NCBI RefSeq assembly: GCF_021919345.1
Contig: NZ_CP089293.1
Span: forward strand, 4,252,185-4,316,184
Direction: 5' to 3'
Source: Paenarthrobacter nicotinovorans
GTDB lineage: Bacteria; Actinomycetota; Actinomycetes; Actinomycetales; Micrococcaceae
DNA: 64,000 nucleotides
The position numbers and the translations under genes were made by a program. Under the pieces are notes generated by a model. That model did not search any database and was not told the origin of the DNA. It saw only the letters and a list, made by a program, of their open reading frames with translations. Positions within the stretch are counted from its first letter, which is position 1. Every line of letters starts with the position of its first letter. Shown here piece by piece: positions 8,338 to 16,478 of this stretch.

Positions 8338-9786
8338 TTACGACGCCGGGCCGGAACCGACCGCGGAAGGTTCGGCTGAAGCGGCATCCTGGTGCGGGCT
8401 GCCACCGTTCCTGCGGTAGCGGAACACTCCGATGCCCACCACCACAGCGGCGAGGCCCAGCGACAGGAACAGCGACTCGCGGGTGGACTCGAGGATGACC
8501 ATGCCGATGATGAGCGCCACGATGCTGCCGATGGCGATCCAGGTGAGGTACGGGAAGAACCACATTTTGAGCTCGAGCTGCTGCGCTGCAGCACCCATGC
8601 GCCTGCGCAGGATGAGCTGGGAAGTCGCAATGACCAGCCACACGAACAGGGCGATCGCGCCCGAGGTGTTCACCAGGAACAGGAACACCGTGTCCGGCGC
8701 GATGTAGTTCAAGCCAACCGTGATGAAACCAACCACCGTGGAAGCAAGGACGGCTGCTGCGGGGACACCGCGCTTGGAAATCTTCATCCACGACTTGGGA
8801 GCATCGCCGCGCCGGGAGAGCGAGAAGAGCATGCGGCTGGCGGTGTAGAGCCCTGAATTCAGGCAGGACAGCACCGAGGTGAGGACCACGATGTCCATGA
8901 TGGTGCCGGCGCCCGGGATGCCGTAGAGCTCGATGACGGCGACGTAGGGGCTCTTGGCGACGGACGCGTCGTTCCACGGCAGGAGCGTGACAACAATGGC
9001 GATGGAGCCGATGTAGAAGATCAGGATGCGCCACACTGTGGACTTCACGGCCTTCTTGACGGCGTCTACGGGGTTCTCGGATTCACCCGCAGCGATGGTC
9101 GCGATTTCGGCACCGAAGAAGGAGAAGACCACGACGAGGATGCCCGCCAGCACTGCGCCGGGACCGTTGGGCATGAAGCCGCCCTGGTCCAGCAGGTTGG
9201 CGACACCCGGGGCGGATACACCGGGCATGAGACCGAGAATTGCTGCGATGCCTGCAAGGAGGAAGATCACGATCGCCGCAACCTTGATCGAAGCGAACCA
9301 GAATTCGAACTCGCCGTAGGACTTGACTGATCCGAGGTTGGTCAGCGTCAGGAGAACCATGAGAACCAACGCCCAGATCCACTGATCGACGCCGGGAACC
9401 CAGCGGTGCATGATGGCGGCACCCGCCGTTGCCTCGATGCCGAGGACGATGATCCAAAACCAGGCATAAAGCCAGCCAATACTGAACCCTGCCCAGCGGC
9501 CAAGGGCCTTGTCTGCGTATGTGGAAAACGAACCCGTCTCCGGGTTGGCGGCCGCCATCTCACCAAGCATGCGCATGACGAGGATGACAACCAGGCCGGC
9601 GGCCAGATAGGCCACCAGGATGCCGGGTCCGGCCTGCTGGATAGCAGCACCGGAGCCAACAAACAGACCTGCTCCGATGACGCCCGCAATGGCGATCATG
9701 GAGAGGTGGCGGGGTTTCAGTGACTTTGAAAGCTGTTGGTCAGCGTGCATGGATCGGCGCCGTCCTTTGGGTTTGAGTTGGGCCAT
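8338..9786 (-). CDS. Amino acid permease, GabP/AAT type
   Basis: An APC-superfamily secondary transporter of about 482 residues with twelve predicted membrane segments. The first helix carries the substrate-binding GVIGAGLFVGSG motif, followed by GPGILVAYLAAGLVVILVMR and the EMAAANPETGSF loop. The overall sequence is closest in feel to GABA permeases, but substrate is an inference. The start at 9786 is one choice; MHADQQLS at 9750 is an equally possible start. It is monocistronic with its own terminator. The upstream 190 bp hold the promoter. Confidence 0.85.
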   Translation of the reverse strand: MAQLKPKGRRRSMHADQQLSKSLKPRHLSMIAIAGVIGAGLFVGSGAAIQQAGPGILVAYLAAGLVVILVMRMLGEMAAANPETGSFSTYADKALGRWAGFSIGWLYAWFWIIVLGIEATAGAAIMHRWVPGVDQWIWALVLMVLLTLTNLGSVKSYGEFEFWFASIKVAAIVIFLLAGIAAILGLMPGVSAPGVANLLDQGGFMPNGPGAVLAGILVVVFSFFGAEIATIAAGESENPVDAVKKAVKSTVWRILIFYIGSIAIVVTLLPWNDASVAKSPYVAVIELYGIPGAGTIMDIVVLTSVLSCLNSGLYTASRMLFSLSRRGDAPKSWMKISKRGVPAAAVLASTVVGFITVGLNYIAPDTVFLFLVNTSGAIALFVWLVIATSQLILRRRMGAAAQQLELKMWFFPYLTWIAIGSIVALIIGMVILESTRESLFLSLGLAAVVVGIGVFRYRRNGGSPHQDAASAEPSAVGSGPAS

Positions 9787-9973
9787 GAGTGGTGTGCCAC
9801 GGGCCACACGACTTTCCCACACTAGCCAGCACCAGAGGGCGGATTGCTGTGCAATTGGACATTTTGACACCTCCAAAAAAGGGAGACTGCACAAAATGTA
9901 TTGTCACAGTCAACACAAGTTTCCTTATGAAAACATTCGAAATATGCGCGAAACGAGTGTTTGAGGCTTTCGT

Positions 9974-11281
9974 CTAGACCGACGTCCGGAAGAACAGTTC
10001 CGTCACCGCCGCAAGATGATGCGGATCCTGCACACCGCACAGCTCACGCGCCGAGTGCATCGACAGCAGCGGGATGCCGACGTCCACGGTGCGGATCCCC
10101 AGGCGCGTGGCAGTCAACGGGCCGATGGTCGATCCGCAGGGAAGATCGTTGTTGGAGACGTACTCCTGGTAGGGCACGTTCGCCTCGGCGCACATCCTGG
10201 CCCACAGCGCAGCTCCCGCGGCATCGGTGGCGTAGCGCTGGTTGGCATTGATCTTCAGGAGGGGACCACCGTTGAGAACCGGCTTGTTCGCCGGGTCATG
10301 CTTCTCGGCGTAGTTCGGATGGACAGCGTGGCCGGCGTCCGCGGAAACACAGAACGACGCCGCTACGGCCTGCCGCCGCTGGGTCACCGAGGCTCCCAAT
10401 CCGTCAGAGATGCGCACCAGCATGTCCTCAAGGATGGGACCGCAAGCGCCCGAGCGCGAATTGGAGCCGATCTCCTCGTGATCGAACGCTGCAAGAACAG
10501 CGATCGGGCCGTCCTCCGGGGACGAGGAAGCATGGGCAATCAAGGCCACCAACCCCGCGTGAGTGGAGGAAAGGTTGTCCATGCGCCCGGAGGCGAAGAA
10601 CTCGCCCTTCGCCCCGAAAACCGCAGGAGCCTGCGTGTCCGCCACCACGACGTCGTATCCGCCGATTTCGGAGGCATCCACCGAGGCGCCCTCGACGCCG
10701 GCGGCCAGCAGTCCCAGAAGGTCCTCGCCCACGGGATCGCCCTGGCCAAAGATCGGGTTCATGTGCTGCTGCTTTGACAGGTGCAGACCGTTGTCATTGA
10801 CGCCCCGGTCAAGGTGGATGGCCAACTGGGGAAAACGCAGCAGCGGCCCTGTTGAGGTGAGGTGCTCGGTGCCGTCGCGCATGACCAGCCGGCCGGCGAG
10901 CTGCAGTTCGCGGTCCAGCCACGAGTTGAGGAGCGGGCCACCGTAGACCTCGACTCCCGCCTGGAGCCAGCCGAACTTGCCGGTGGTGGGTTTGGGCTTC
11001 AATTTGAAGGACGGTGAATCTGTGTGGGCACCCAGGATGTTGAAGCCGGTGGTGGGTCCGGCATTGGTGGGGGTAACCCAGGCGATCAACGCGCCGTCAC
11101 GAATGACATAGAACTTTCCCGCTCCACCGTCCCACGGCTGCCGCTCGTCCAATCCAGTGAAACCGGCCTCGTCAAGGCGGCGCGCGGCCTCGTGCACTGC
11201 GTGGAAACTCGACGGCGACGCCGAGACGTACGCGCCGAGATCCTGGATATGGTCAACTGCTGCGGAAGCGTTTGAAGGCAT
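9974..11281 (-). CDS. apeB: M18 family aminopeptidase
   Basis: A 435-residue zinc aminopeptidase of the aspartyl-aminopeptidase family. Metal-binding motifs are visible: GAHTDSPSFKLKP near residue 85, FDHEEIGSNSRSGA near 270, and a late H-S-A-R-E near 415 (LLSMHSARELCG). The length is normal for M18 enzymes, which remove N-terminal residues from cytosolic peptides. It stands between the permease gene and the dioxygenase gene with no overlap, so it is probably transcribed alone. Confidence 0.93.
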   Translation of the reverse strand: MPSNASAAVDHIQDLGAYVSASPSSFHAVHEAARRLDEAGFTGLDERQPWDGGAGKFYVIRDGALIAWVTPTNAGPTTGFNILGAHTDSPSFKLKPKPTTGKFGWLQAGVEVYGGPLLNSWLDRELQLAGRLVMRDGTEHLTSTGPLLRFPQLAIHLDRGVNDNGLHLSKQQHMNPIFGQGDPVGEDLLGLLAAGVEGASVDASEIGGYDVVVADTQAPAVFGAKGEFFASGRMDNLSSTHAGLVALIAHASSSPEDGPIAVLAAFDHEEIGSNSRSGACGPILEDMLVRISDGLGASVTQRRQAVAASFCVSADAGHAVHPNYAEKHDPANKPVLNGGPLLKINANQRYATDAAGAALWARMCAEANVPYQEYVSNNDLPCGSTIGPLTATRLGIRTVDVGIPLLSMHSARELCGVQDPHHLAAVTELFFRTSV

Positions 11282-11355
11282 GCTCCCGAGTCTAGCCGCA
11301 TGGATTCAACCGCCTGTCCGGACCGCCTTGCACCCTGCCCCGGACAGCTACGGGG

Positions 11356-12252
11356 TCAGATGGTGACGTTCAGGGCGGCCGCATAGCCGCCGGCAACCGA
11401 GCCGGAAATAGTCGCCAACTGGTATATGCCCCCATCGTCACCAAAGACGTTGTCAGAGGACAGGGTGGTTTTCGGGAAGCTTCGGGCACTGTTTTCGTAA
11501 CCGGTGGTTGCATACACGGTCTTGCAGGCGCTCTCAGTCAAGGCTATCTGCGACACCGCCAGCACCTGGCCCGCGTTGGTGGCGTTGCTCATCGACTCAA
11601 ATACCTCAAAGTGAATATGAGGCCAGCGGCCCATGTAGGCGCCGGGAAAGATCGTGCTGAAAGTGAGTTGGCCATTTTCATCCGATTCCTGGACGCCGCG
11701 CAGGTAGTTCTCGTCTTCCAGGCCGGAATCGTAGAGCGAATACTTGCCGTTTTGGTCGCAATGCCAAACATACACAGCCGCGCCCGCCAGGGGAGAACAC
11801 CCGTTGGCGTTATCCAACAGCGTCAAGGTGACAGTGAGCGGCACTCCTGCGGCCTTCGTATTGGACGCTCCGAAACTGGATCTGATGTCGCGTCGCACAA
11901 CTCCCGAAGCCTCCAGGACGTTGGGTCCGTTTGAGCCGTCGCCCGGGTAGGGCCCCAGCGTTTCCTCCGGGATTTCCGCTCCGCATTCGGCCAAGGCACG
12001 GGTCACCGTACTGGTGGCCTCCGCCGACGGTGAGGTGGCCGCCGTCGTGCCTTGCAATGGGGTGACGGTACCGGCGGAGGTTCCCGACGGCGTCGCACCG
12101 CCGCCTTGCGTCCCCGGCGTGCAGGCGGCGAGGGCGGCAACGGTTCCCGTCCCGAGAAGAACGCCCAAGGTCCGCCGCCGGCTCAGGAGCGTGGAGAGGT
12201 CGAACTCCAGTCCCTTGTCGTGGTTCGGGTGCGGCTGTTGAGGAGATGTCAT
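11356..12252 (-). CDS. Tat-exported lipoprotein with intradiol dioxygenase domain
   Basis: A 298-residue protein starting at the ATG at 12252. The N-terminus has a twin-arginine segment (SRRRTLGVLLG) and a lipobox LAAC, predicting export in the folded state and lipid anchoring. The rest is a protocatechuate/catechol dioxygenase beta-type fold: PLAGAAVYVWHCDQNGKYS and the iron-ligand region Y-M-G-R-W-P-H-I-H-F. Family enzymes open catechol rings with Fe(III), but the physiological substrate of exported members is not settled. A low-complexity Thr/Ser/Ala linker follows the lipobox. It is divergent from the 12432 gene. Confidence 0.85.
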   Translation of the reverse strand: MTSPQQPHPNHDKGLEFDLSTLLSRRRTLGVLLGTGTVAALAACTPGTQGGGATPSGTSAGTVTPLQGTTAATSPSAEATSTVTRALAECGAEIPEETLGPYPGDGSNGPNVLEASGVVRRDIRSSFGASNTKAAGVPLTVTLTLLDNANGCSPLAGAAVYVWHCDQNGKYSLYDSGLEDENYLRGVQESDENGQLTFSTIFPGAYMGRWPHIHFEVFESMSNATNAGQVLAVSQIALTESACKTVYATTGYENSARSFPKTTLSSDNVFGDDGGIYQLATISGSVAGGYAAALNVTI

Positions 12253-12351
12253 GCCTCCATCAAAGCTGCAGTCACTGTGAGTTGTACATGGGGAATCTGT
12301 GGCAGGACTGTGACCGGTGAAGACTCCGGAATTGTGACCGGCGTGCATAAT

Positions 12352-12369
12352 AAGCATTTCGATATGCTT
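12352..12369. promoter_or_regulatory. Inverted repeat, candidate operator in a divergent intergenic region
   Basis: AAGCAT-TTCGAT-ATGCTT, with perfect 6-bp arms, lies between the dioxygenase gene (minus) and the 12432 gene (plus). The IclR-type regulator encoded at 13661 in the same cluster is the obvious candidate binder, but this is inference. Confidence 0.45.
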
Positions 12370-12431
12370 GTAATGCTCGTCACGTCATGGCACGATGGCT
12401 TGCAACAGCAACTGACGGAAGGTCCACTGCC

Positions 12432-12881
12432 ATGAACATCGAACTGAAACCGGTGCGGAAGCTTCGCATCCACTGGCCCATTTCGGTAGAGACGATGACC
12501 CAGCTCGCCGACGGTCAGCTTCAGGCCCTTGAGTCCGACGCCGGTATCGCCTCGTTGCTGGACGCGCTGACATCAACCCCGGAGCTGGGCGGGTTCGGGA
12601 ACTACCACCATGTCTTCGAATCCTCGGCCGGCTTTGAGGGATTCACAGTGGCAGAAGGAGCCAATCCCACCCTGGGCAGGGTAGGCCAGCGGACCATCTC
12701 ACCCACTTTTGTCTTCACGACGTACTTTGACGACTCCCTGGACGACACCGCCGTCCAACAGCTCGTCCAGACGATCGTCGACATTCACCCATGGGAGGTT
12801 CCCGTGATCGAGGTTTCGGGACCCCTCAGCGTCTCAAGCAGTGTTATGGACTCCCGCACCGAAATGCGGGTGGCATCATGA
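12432..12881 (+). CDS. Uncharacterised protein with CutA/NIF3-like 'HPYE' element
   Basis: A 149-residue soluble protein (MNIELKPVRKLRIHWPISVE). No enzyme motif is visible. Near residue 125 it has VDIHPWEVPVIEV, which resembles the HPYEEPAYDV element of the PII/CutA-like domain found in NIF3-family proteins. The preceding strand (PTFVFTTYFDD) would fit the same fold. A GGAAGG lies nine bases upstream of the ATG. The TGA overlaps the ATG of the cyclase gene (ATGA), so the two are coupled. It may act with the cyclase; function otherwise unknown. Confidence 0.7.
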   Translation: MNIELKPVRKLRIHWPISVETMTQLADGQLQALESDAGIASLLDALTSTPELGGFGNYHHVFESSAGFEGFTVAEGANPTLGRVGQRTISPTFVFTTYFDDSLDDTAVQQLVQTIVDIHPWEVPVIEVSGPLSVSSSVMDSRTEMRVAS

Positions 12882-13618
12882 GCGCCTCAGTCTGGGAAGA
12901 GGTTGCACCACTCCTCCGCAACAGGACCTTCACGGATCTCACCCACGCCTTCCACCCCGGCCAACCGCACTTTTCGGCCTTTCCCGACGAGACACGGGAA
13001 GCCCTTTTCGATATGGAAAAGGGCGACGGATTCACCGCCCACAGGTATTCGATTGTGGGCCAGTGGGGCACGCACGTGGATCCGCCGTCGCATTTTGTCC
13101 GGGGAGGCCGGACGCTGGACCAGATACCTGTGGAGGACATGATGCTTCCCCTGGTTGTCCTGGACATCAGCCACCGTGTCAGAAACGATGCGGACGCAAC
13201 CCCCACCCTTGACGATGTCCGGCAATGGGAAGCACGCAACGGGGCCGTCCCAAACGGGGCGTTCGTTGCCCTTCGGACCGGCTGGAGCAAACACTGGCCG
13301 GACGCATCGGCAATGGCCAACAGGGATGACGACGGCATCAGCCACACACCCGGGTGGTCCCAGGAGGTGCTTCGGTATCTGGTCGAGGAGCGCTCCGTTG
13401 CTGCCGTAGGCCACGAGCAGACCGACACGGATCCCGGCATGGCTACCTCACGGCAGGACTTCAGCCTGGAAACATACGTCCTGGCCCAGGACCGCTGGCA
13501 GATCGAGCTGCTGGCCAACCTGGATGAACTACCGGAATCCGGCGCCATGCTGATCGCCACGTGGGCAAAGCCCTTGGAGGGCAGCGGTTTTCCGGCACGG
13601 GTGTTCGCCATTCACTGA
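12878..13618 (+). CDS. Cyclase family protein (kynurenine formamidase-like)
   Basis: A 246-residue member of the cyclase/KynB family of metal-dependent hydrolases. The signature H-x-G-T-H-x-D-x-P-x-H is present as QWGTHVDPPSHF near residue 65, with Gln in place of the first His. A later acidic/His region (VGHEQTDTDPG) supplies further ligands. The true start is the ATG at 12878, overlapping the stop of the previous gene. Family members hydrolyse formamides or cyclic amides; the substrate here is unknown. The following IclR gene may control the cluster. Confidence 0.85.
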   Translation: MSASVWEEVAPLLRNRTFTDLTHAFHPGQPHFSAFPDETREALFDMEKGDGFTAHRYSIVGQWGTHVDPPSHFVRGGRTLDQIPVEDMMLPLVVLDISHRVRNDADATPTLDDVRQWEARNGAVPNGAFVALRTGWSKHWPDASAMANRDDDGISHTPGWSQEVLRYLVEERSVAAVGHEQTDTDPGMATSRQDFSLETYVLAQDRWQIELLANLDELPESGAMLIATWAKPLEGSGFPARVFAIH

Positions 13619-13660
13619 CGCCGTACCGATCCGGCCCCCGGGGCTGACTAGAATCAATCC

Positions 13661-14425
13661 ATGTCAAAGACCTCCAGCATGGGCCGCGGCATGATGGCCT
13701 TACTCACCGTTGGGGCGCGTCACGCGGAAGGATTCGACGGCGGTACGGTGGCTGACATTGCAGCCCGCCTGGACAAGGACCGCAGCCAGGTCTCACGCAG
13801 CCTCAAAGGTGCACAGCTGGAAGGTTTCCTCACAAGGACCGAACAGCGTGAGTATTGCCTGGACTGGTCCTTCCTGACGGACGCGCAGCTGGTCACCGAA
13901 CAGCGGCTGAAGACTGACGGCTTGACCGCATTGGAGGGTCTGGCATCCGAAACCAACGAAGCCTGCTTCCTGGGTGTACTGAGCGGAAACAGTACTGTCA
14001 CCATTGGCGAGCAGGTGCCTGAAAGCGCCAATCTGGTGGGTTCCTGGCTTGGCCGGCCCTACCCCGCCTACTGCAGCGACGCCGGCCAGGCGCTCTTGTG
14101 GGATGCGCCGGACTCAGACGTCCGGAAGATCTTTGACGGAGTCGAGTTCGTGAAGCACGGGCCCAATACGCCTGTGTCCGTTGACGATTTCCTGGAGCGG
14201 TTGGCCAAGGCAAGGGAACGCGGCTACTCGATCGTGGACGAGGAAGCCGAACCGGGCCTCTACTCCCTGTCCGCGCCCGTCCGGGACTTCAAAGGCGAAG
14301 TCGCTGCTGCATTGCAGATTGTCGGCCCGAAATCACGTCTGGAACCCCAGCGCGAAGCCTTCGCCATGGCTCTTGGTTCGTGGCGGGACTGGCTTGAGTC
14401 TTCAGTTGGAGGACAGTCAGGCTGA
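13661..14425 (+). CDS. IclR family transcriptional regulator
   Basis: A 254-residue regulator. The N-terminal winged helix (about residues 8-70) includes TVADIAARLDKDRSQVSRSLKGAQ. The C-terminal effector domain shows the family landmarks AYCSDAGQALLW, RERGYSIVDEEAEPGLYSLSAPV and a final helix. It lies 42 bp after the cyclase gene and is convergent, 4 bp apart, with a second IclR gene. It probably controls the dioxygenase/cyclase cluster. Confidence 0.88.
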   Translation: MSKTSSMGRGMMALLTVGARHAEGFDGGTVADIAARLDKDRSQVSRSLKGAQLEGFLTRTEQREYCLDWSFLTDAQLVTEQRLKTDGLTALEGLASETNEACFLGVLSGNSTVTIGEQVPESANLVGSWLGRPYPAYCSDAGQALLWDAPDSDVRKIFDGVEFVKHGPNTPVSVDDFLERLAKARERGYSIVDEEAEPGLYSLSAPVRDFKGEVAAALQIVGPKSRLEPQREAFAMALGSWRDWLESSVGGQSG

Positions 14426-14429
14426 CGGG

Positions 14430-15200
14430 TCAATCCTGAGGTTGGGCCGCGCTGCCGAGCCGGTTGGAAGCGGACTGAAGCGCCGCGGCAATGTGTGGAG
14501 CCGCTTTCTCCAGATCGGCGCGGCTTCCCAGGACACTGAGTGCGGCAACAATGCGGGCTCCGCCTGCCCGGACCGGTACTGCCAGCTCCCAGACGCCGTG
14601 CTCGAATTCCTCCGCAGCCAAGACATACCCCTGTGGCTTGTCCTTGTCCATGAGGGTGGCCACCTCCGCTGCGGAATGCGCCGCGGCGGGGCCGCCAACG
14701 CCAATGAAGTTGGCCTCGCGGAGCAGACCCTCAAGCTCCTTTGCCGAATGGTCCCACAGCAAGGCCCGGCCGGCGCCCGTGCACCACACAGGGGTCACCA
14801 TGCCGGGCTTGGCGAAGCCGCCAAGGACAGAGTTGTTGGCGGAAGAACGCAGCAGGAGCACCCGGACCCCGTCGCGCACTGAGAGCCTGGAGCGCAATCC
14901 ATAAGAGGACACCAGCTCCTCAAGCTCGGGTCCGGATTGCTGGACCCAGCCTCCGTTCAGGGAGGCTGCCAGGGTGAAGAACCGCGGCCCTGTGCGGAAG
15001 GGACCCCGATCCACGCGTTCCAGCAGCCCAAGATCGCACAGTTCCTGCGCCAACCGTGAGACCCGGCTTTGTTCCATGTCCAGCTCCGCAGCCAACTGCG
15101 AGACTCCCAAAAGTTGGCGTCCCTGCTTTTCGCGGTCCGTGACCAGCCGGATCAGGCGAAGGCCCTGCGCCAACGACGAAGCCTCTGTTGACACATCCAC
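14430..15200 (-). CDS. IclR family transcriptional regulator (linked to alanine racemase)
   Basis: A 256-residue IclR protein: HTH with GVSQLAAELDMEQSRVSRLAQEL near residues 30-55, then an effector domain with WCTGAGRALLWDHS and DKDKPQGYVLAAEEFEHGVWELAVPV. It follows alr by 36 bp on the same strand, so it is probably the last gene of a permease-alr-regulator operon and regulates it. Related in type but clearly different in sequence from its convergent neighbour. Confidence 0.9.
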   Translation of the reverse strand: MDVSTEASSLAQGLRLIRLVTDREKQGRQLLGVSQLAAELDMEQSRVSRLAQELCDLGLLERVDRGPFRTGPRFFTLAASLNGGWVQQSGPELEELVSSYGLRSRLSVRDGVRVLLLRSSANNSVLGGFAKPGMVTPVWCTGAGRALLWDHSAKELEGLLREANFIGVGGPAAAHSAAEVATLMDKDKPQGYVLAAEEFEHGVWELAVPVRAGGARIVAALSVLGSRADLEKAAPHIAAALQSASNRLGSAAQPQD

Positions 15201-15236
15201 GAATCAGGCTCCTTCCACCAAGCGCTCACGCCATTC

Positions 15237-16406
15237 TCACACGTTGGCGCAGACCCTGAGGATCCTGGCGTCCTTGGCCCACACCGTGTACAAATCTGCG
15301 AGAATTCCGGCGTTGGCTGCTTCAAGCTCTCCCGAAGTGATTTCGGACCGGTCCTGGCGCCCGAACAGGACCACTTCATCCCCGGGCAGGACCTCCGGAA
15401 CGGATGTCACATCAACCACCATGGAGTTCATGGAAATCACGTCGACGATGGGCACGCGTCGCCCGCGGACCAGGACATCGCCGCGATGGTCGGCGCTTCG
15501 ACGGCCGAGTGCGCGTCGATACCCATCGCCATAGCCCACAGTGACTGTTGCCAAACGGGACTCTGTCGCCAGAGTATGGGTCAGCCCATAGCCCACCTTG
15601 CTTCCGGCGGGATAGGTGTTCACCGAGCCGATGCGTGCCTTGAAGGTCAGGCAGCGGCTGAATCCGGGCTGCGCGGGTTCCGTGTCACCGTAGAGGACGG
15701 CCCCGGTCCGTACCATGTCCATCCACGACGCCCGGACGTTCAGGGTTGAAAATGAGTTCGCCGCGTGGAGGAGCACTTCACTGCGGGGCACTTGCGCGGC
15801 TTGGAGGATAGCTTCGGACTCGGCCCTGAAACGCCGCAGCGATTCTTCTATATTCTTCACGTCATCGCAGGGAAAATGCGTCATGATGCCGGCGGGTTGA
15901 AGCCAGGGCTGGCTCAGTATCCCAACTGCGCAGGCCCTGCCGCGGGAAGAAGACACGTCAAGGCTGTGGCGGCTGATACCCGACGAGTTAATGTCCAGGT
16001 GCACCCGCAATTTCCGGCCCGTTTCCTCGGCGATCCCGCTCATGGCCAAGGCACTCTGCGGATCAGAGACGAGTTCTTCGATGGAGAAGTCCATGCCCGC
16101 CCAGACTTCCTGCGGGGCCGCTGCTCGAACGCGGAGCAGTTTTCCCTGAAAACCATGTCCCCGCGCCAGCTCTGCTTCGTGATTCGACCCCACCCCTATG
16201 TAGGGAACGTCCTGACGAACCAGGAACGGCAGCAACATGTCAGCCCCGTGGCCGTAGGCGTCGGATTTGATCACGGCACACAGCAAGGCCCGGCCTTCCA
16301 GGAGTTGCCTCATGGATCGGACGTTGCCATCAAAGGCGTCACCGTCAACTTCCAACCAACTGGAAAACTTCCCGGCCGGTTCCGTGGACTGGGTTGTTTG
16401 GGCCAT
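15237..16406 (-). CDS. alr: Alanine racemase or related PLP amino acid racemase
   Basis: A 389-residue fold-type III racemase. The PLP lysine is in AVIKSDAYGHG (Lys about 47) and the second catalytic tyrosine region is VGYGLTHT, followed by ATVTVGYGDGYRRALGRRS. The C-terminal beta domain (ISMNSMVVDVT; GDEVVLFGRQ) matches Alr. The setting between an amino acid permease and an IclR regulator suggests a catabolic racemase rather than, or in addition to, the housekeeping cell-wall enzyme. The exact amino acid cannot be told from sequence. Confidence 0.88.
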   Translation of the reverse strand: MAQTTQSTEPAGKFSSWLEVDGDAFDGNVRSMRQLLEGRALLCAVIKSDAYGHGADMLLPFLVRQDVPYIGVGSNHEAELARGHGFQGKLLRVRAAAPQEVWAGMDFSIEELVSDPQSALAMSGIAEETGRKLRVHLDINSSGISRHSLDVSSSRGRACAVGILSQPWLQPAGIMTHFPCDDVKNIEESLRRFRAESEAILQAAQVPRSEVLLHAANSFSTLNVRASWMDMVRTGAVLYGDTEPAQPGFSRCLTFKARIGSVNTYPAGSKVGYGLTHTLATESRLATVTVGYGDGYRRALGRRSADHRGDVLVRGRRVPIVDVISMNSMVVDVTSVPEVLPGDEVVLFGRQDRSEITSGELEAANAGILADLYTVWAKDARILRVCANV

Positions 16407-16429
16407 CCTGCCCTCCCCCTTTCAAGACA

Positions 16430-16465
16430 GTCAGGCGGCGGGGCAATATTGCCCTGCCGCCTGAC
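16430..16465. other. Long intercistronic hairpin between permease and alr
   Basis: GTCAGGCGGC and GCCGCCTGAC form perfect arms around GGGGCAATATTGCCCT, which itself can extend the stem. No T-tract follows on the minus strand, so it is more likely an mRNA stability or processing element than a terminator. It would let the permease and racemase be expressed at different levels. Confidence 0.6.
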
Positions 16466-16478
16466 GTGGCAACCTGGA

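Noticed and set aside
11744..11950. Plus-strand ORF inside the dioxygenase gene
   Set aside because: Shadow frame without ribosome-binding site; the minus-strand gene has signal peptide and iron-binding motifs.
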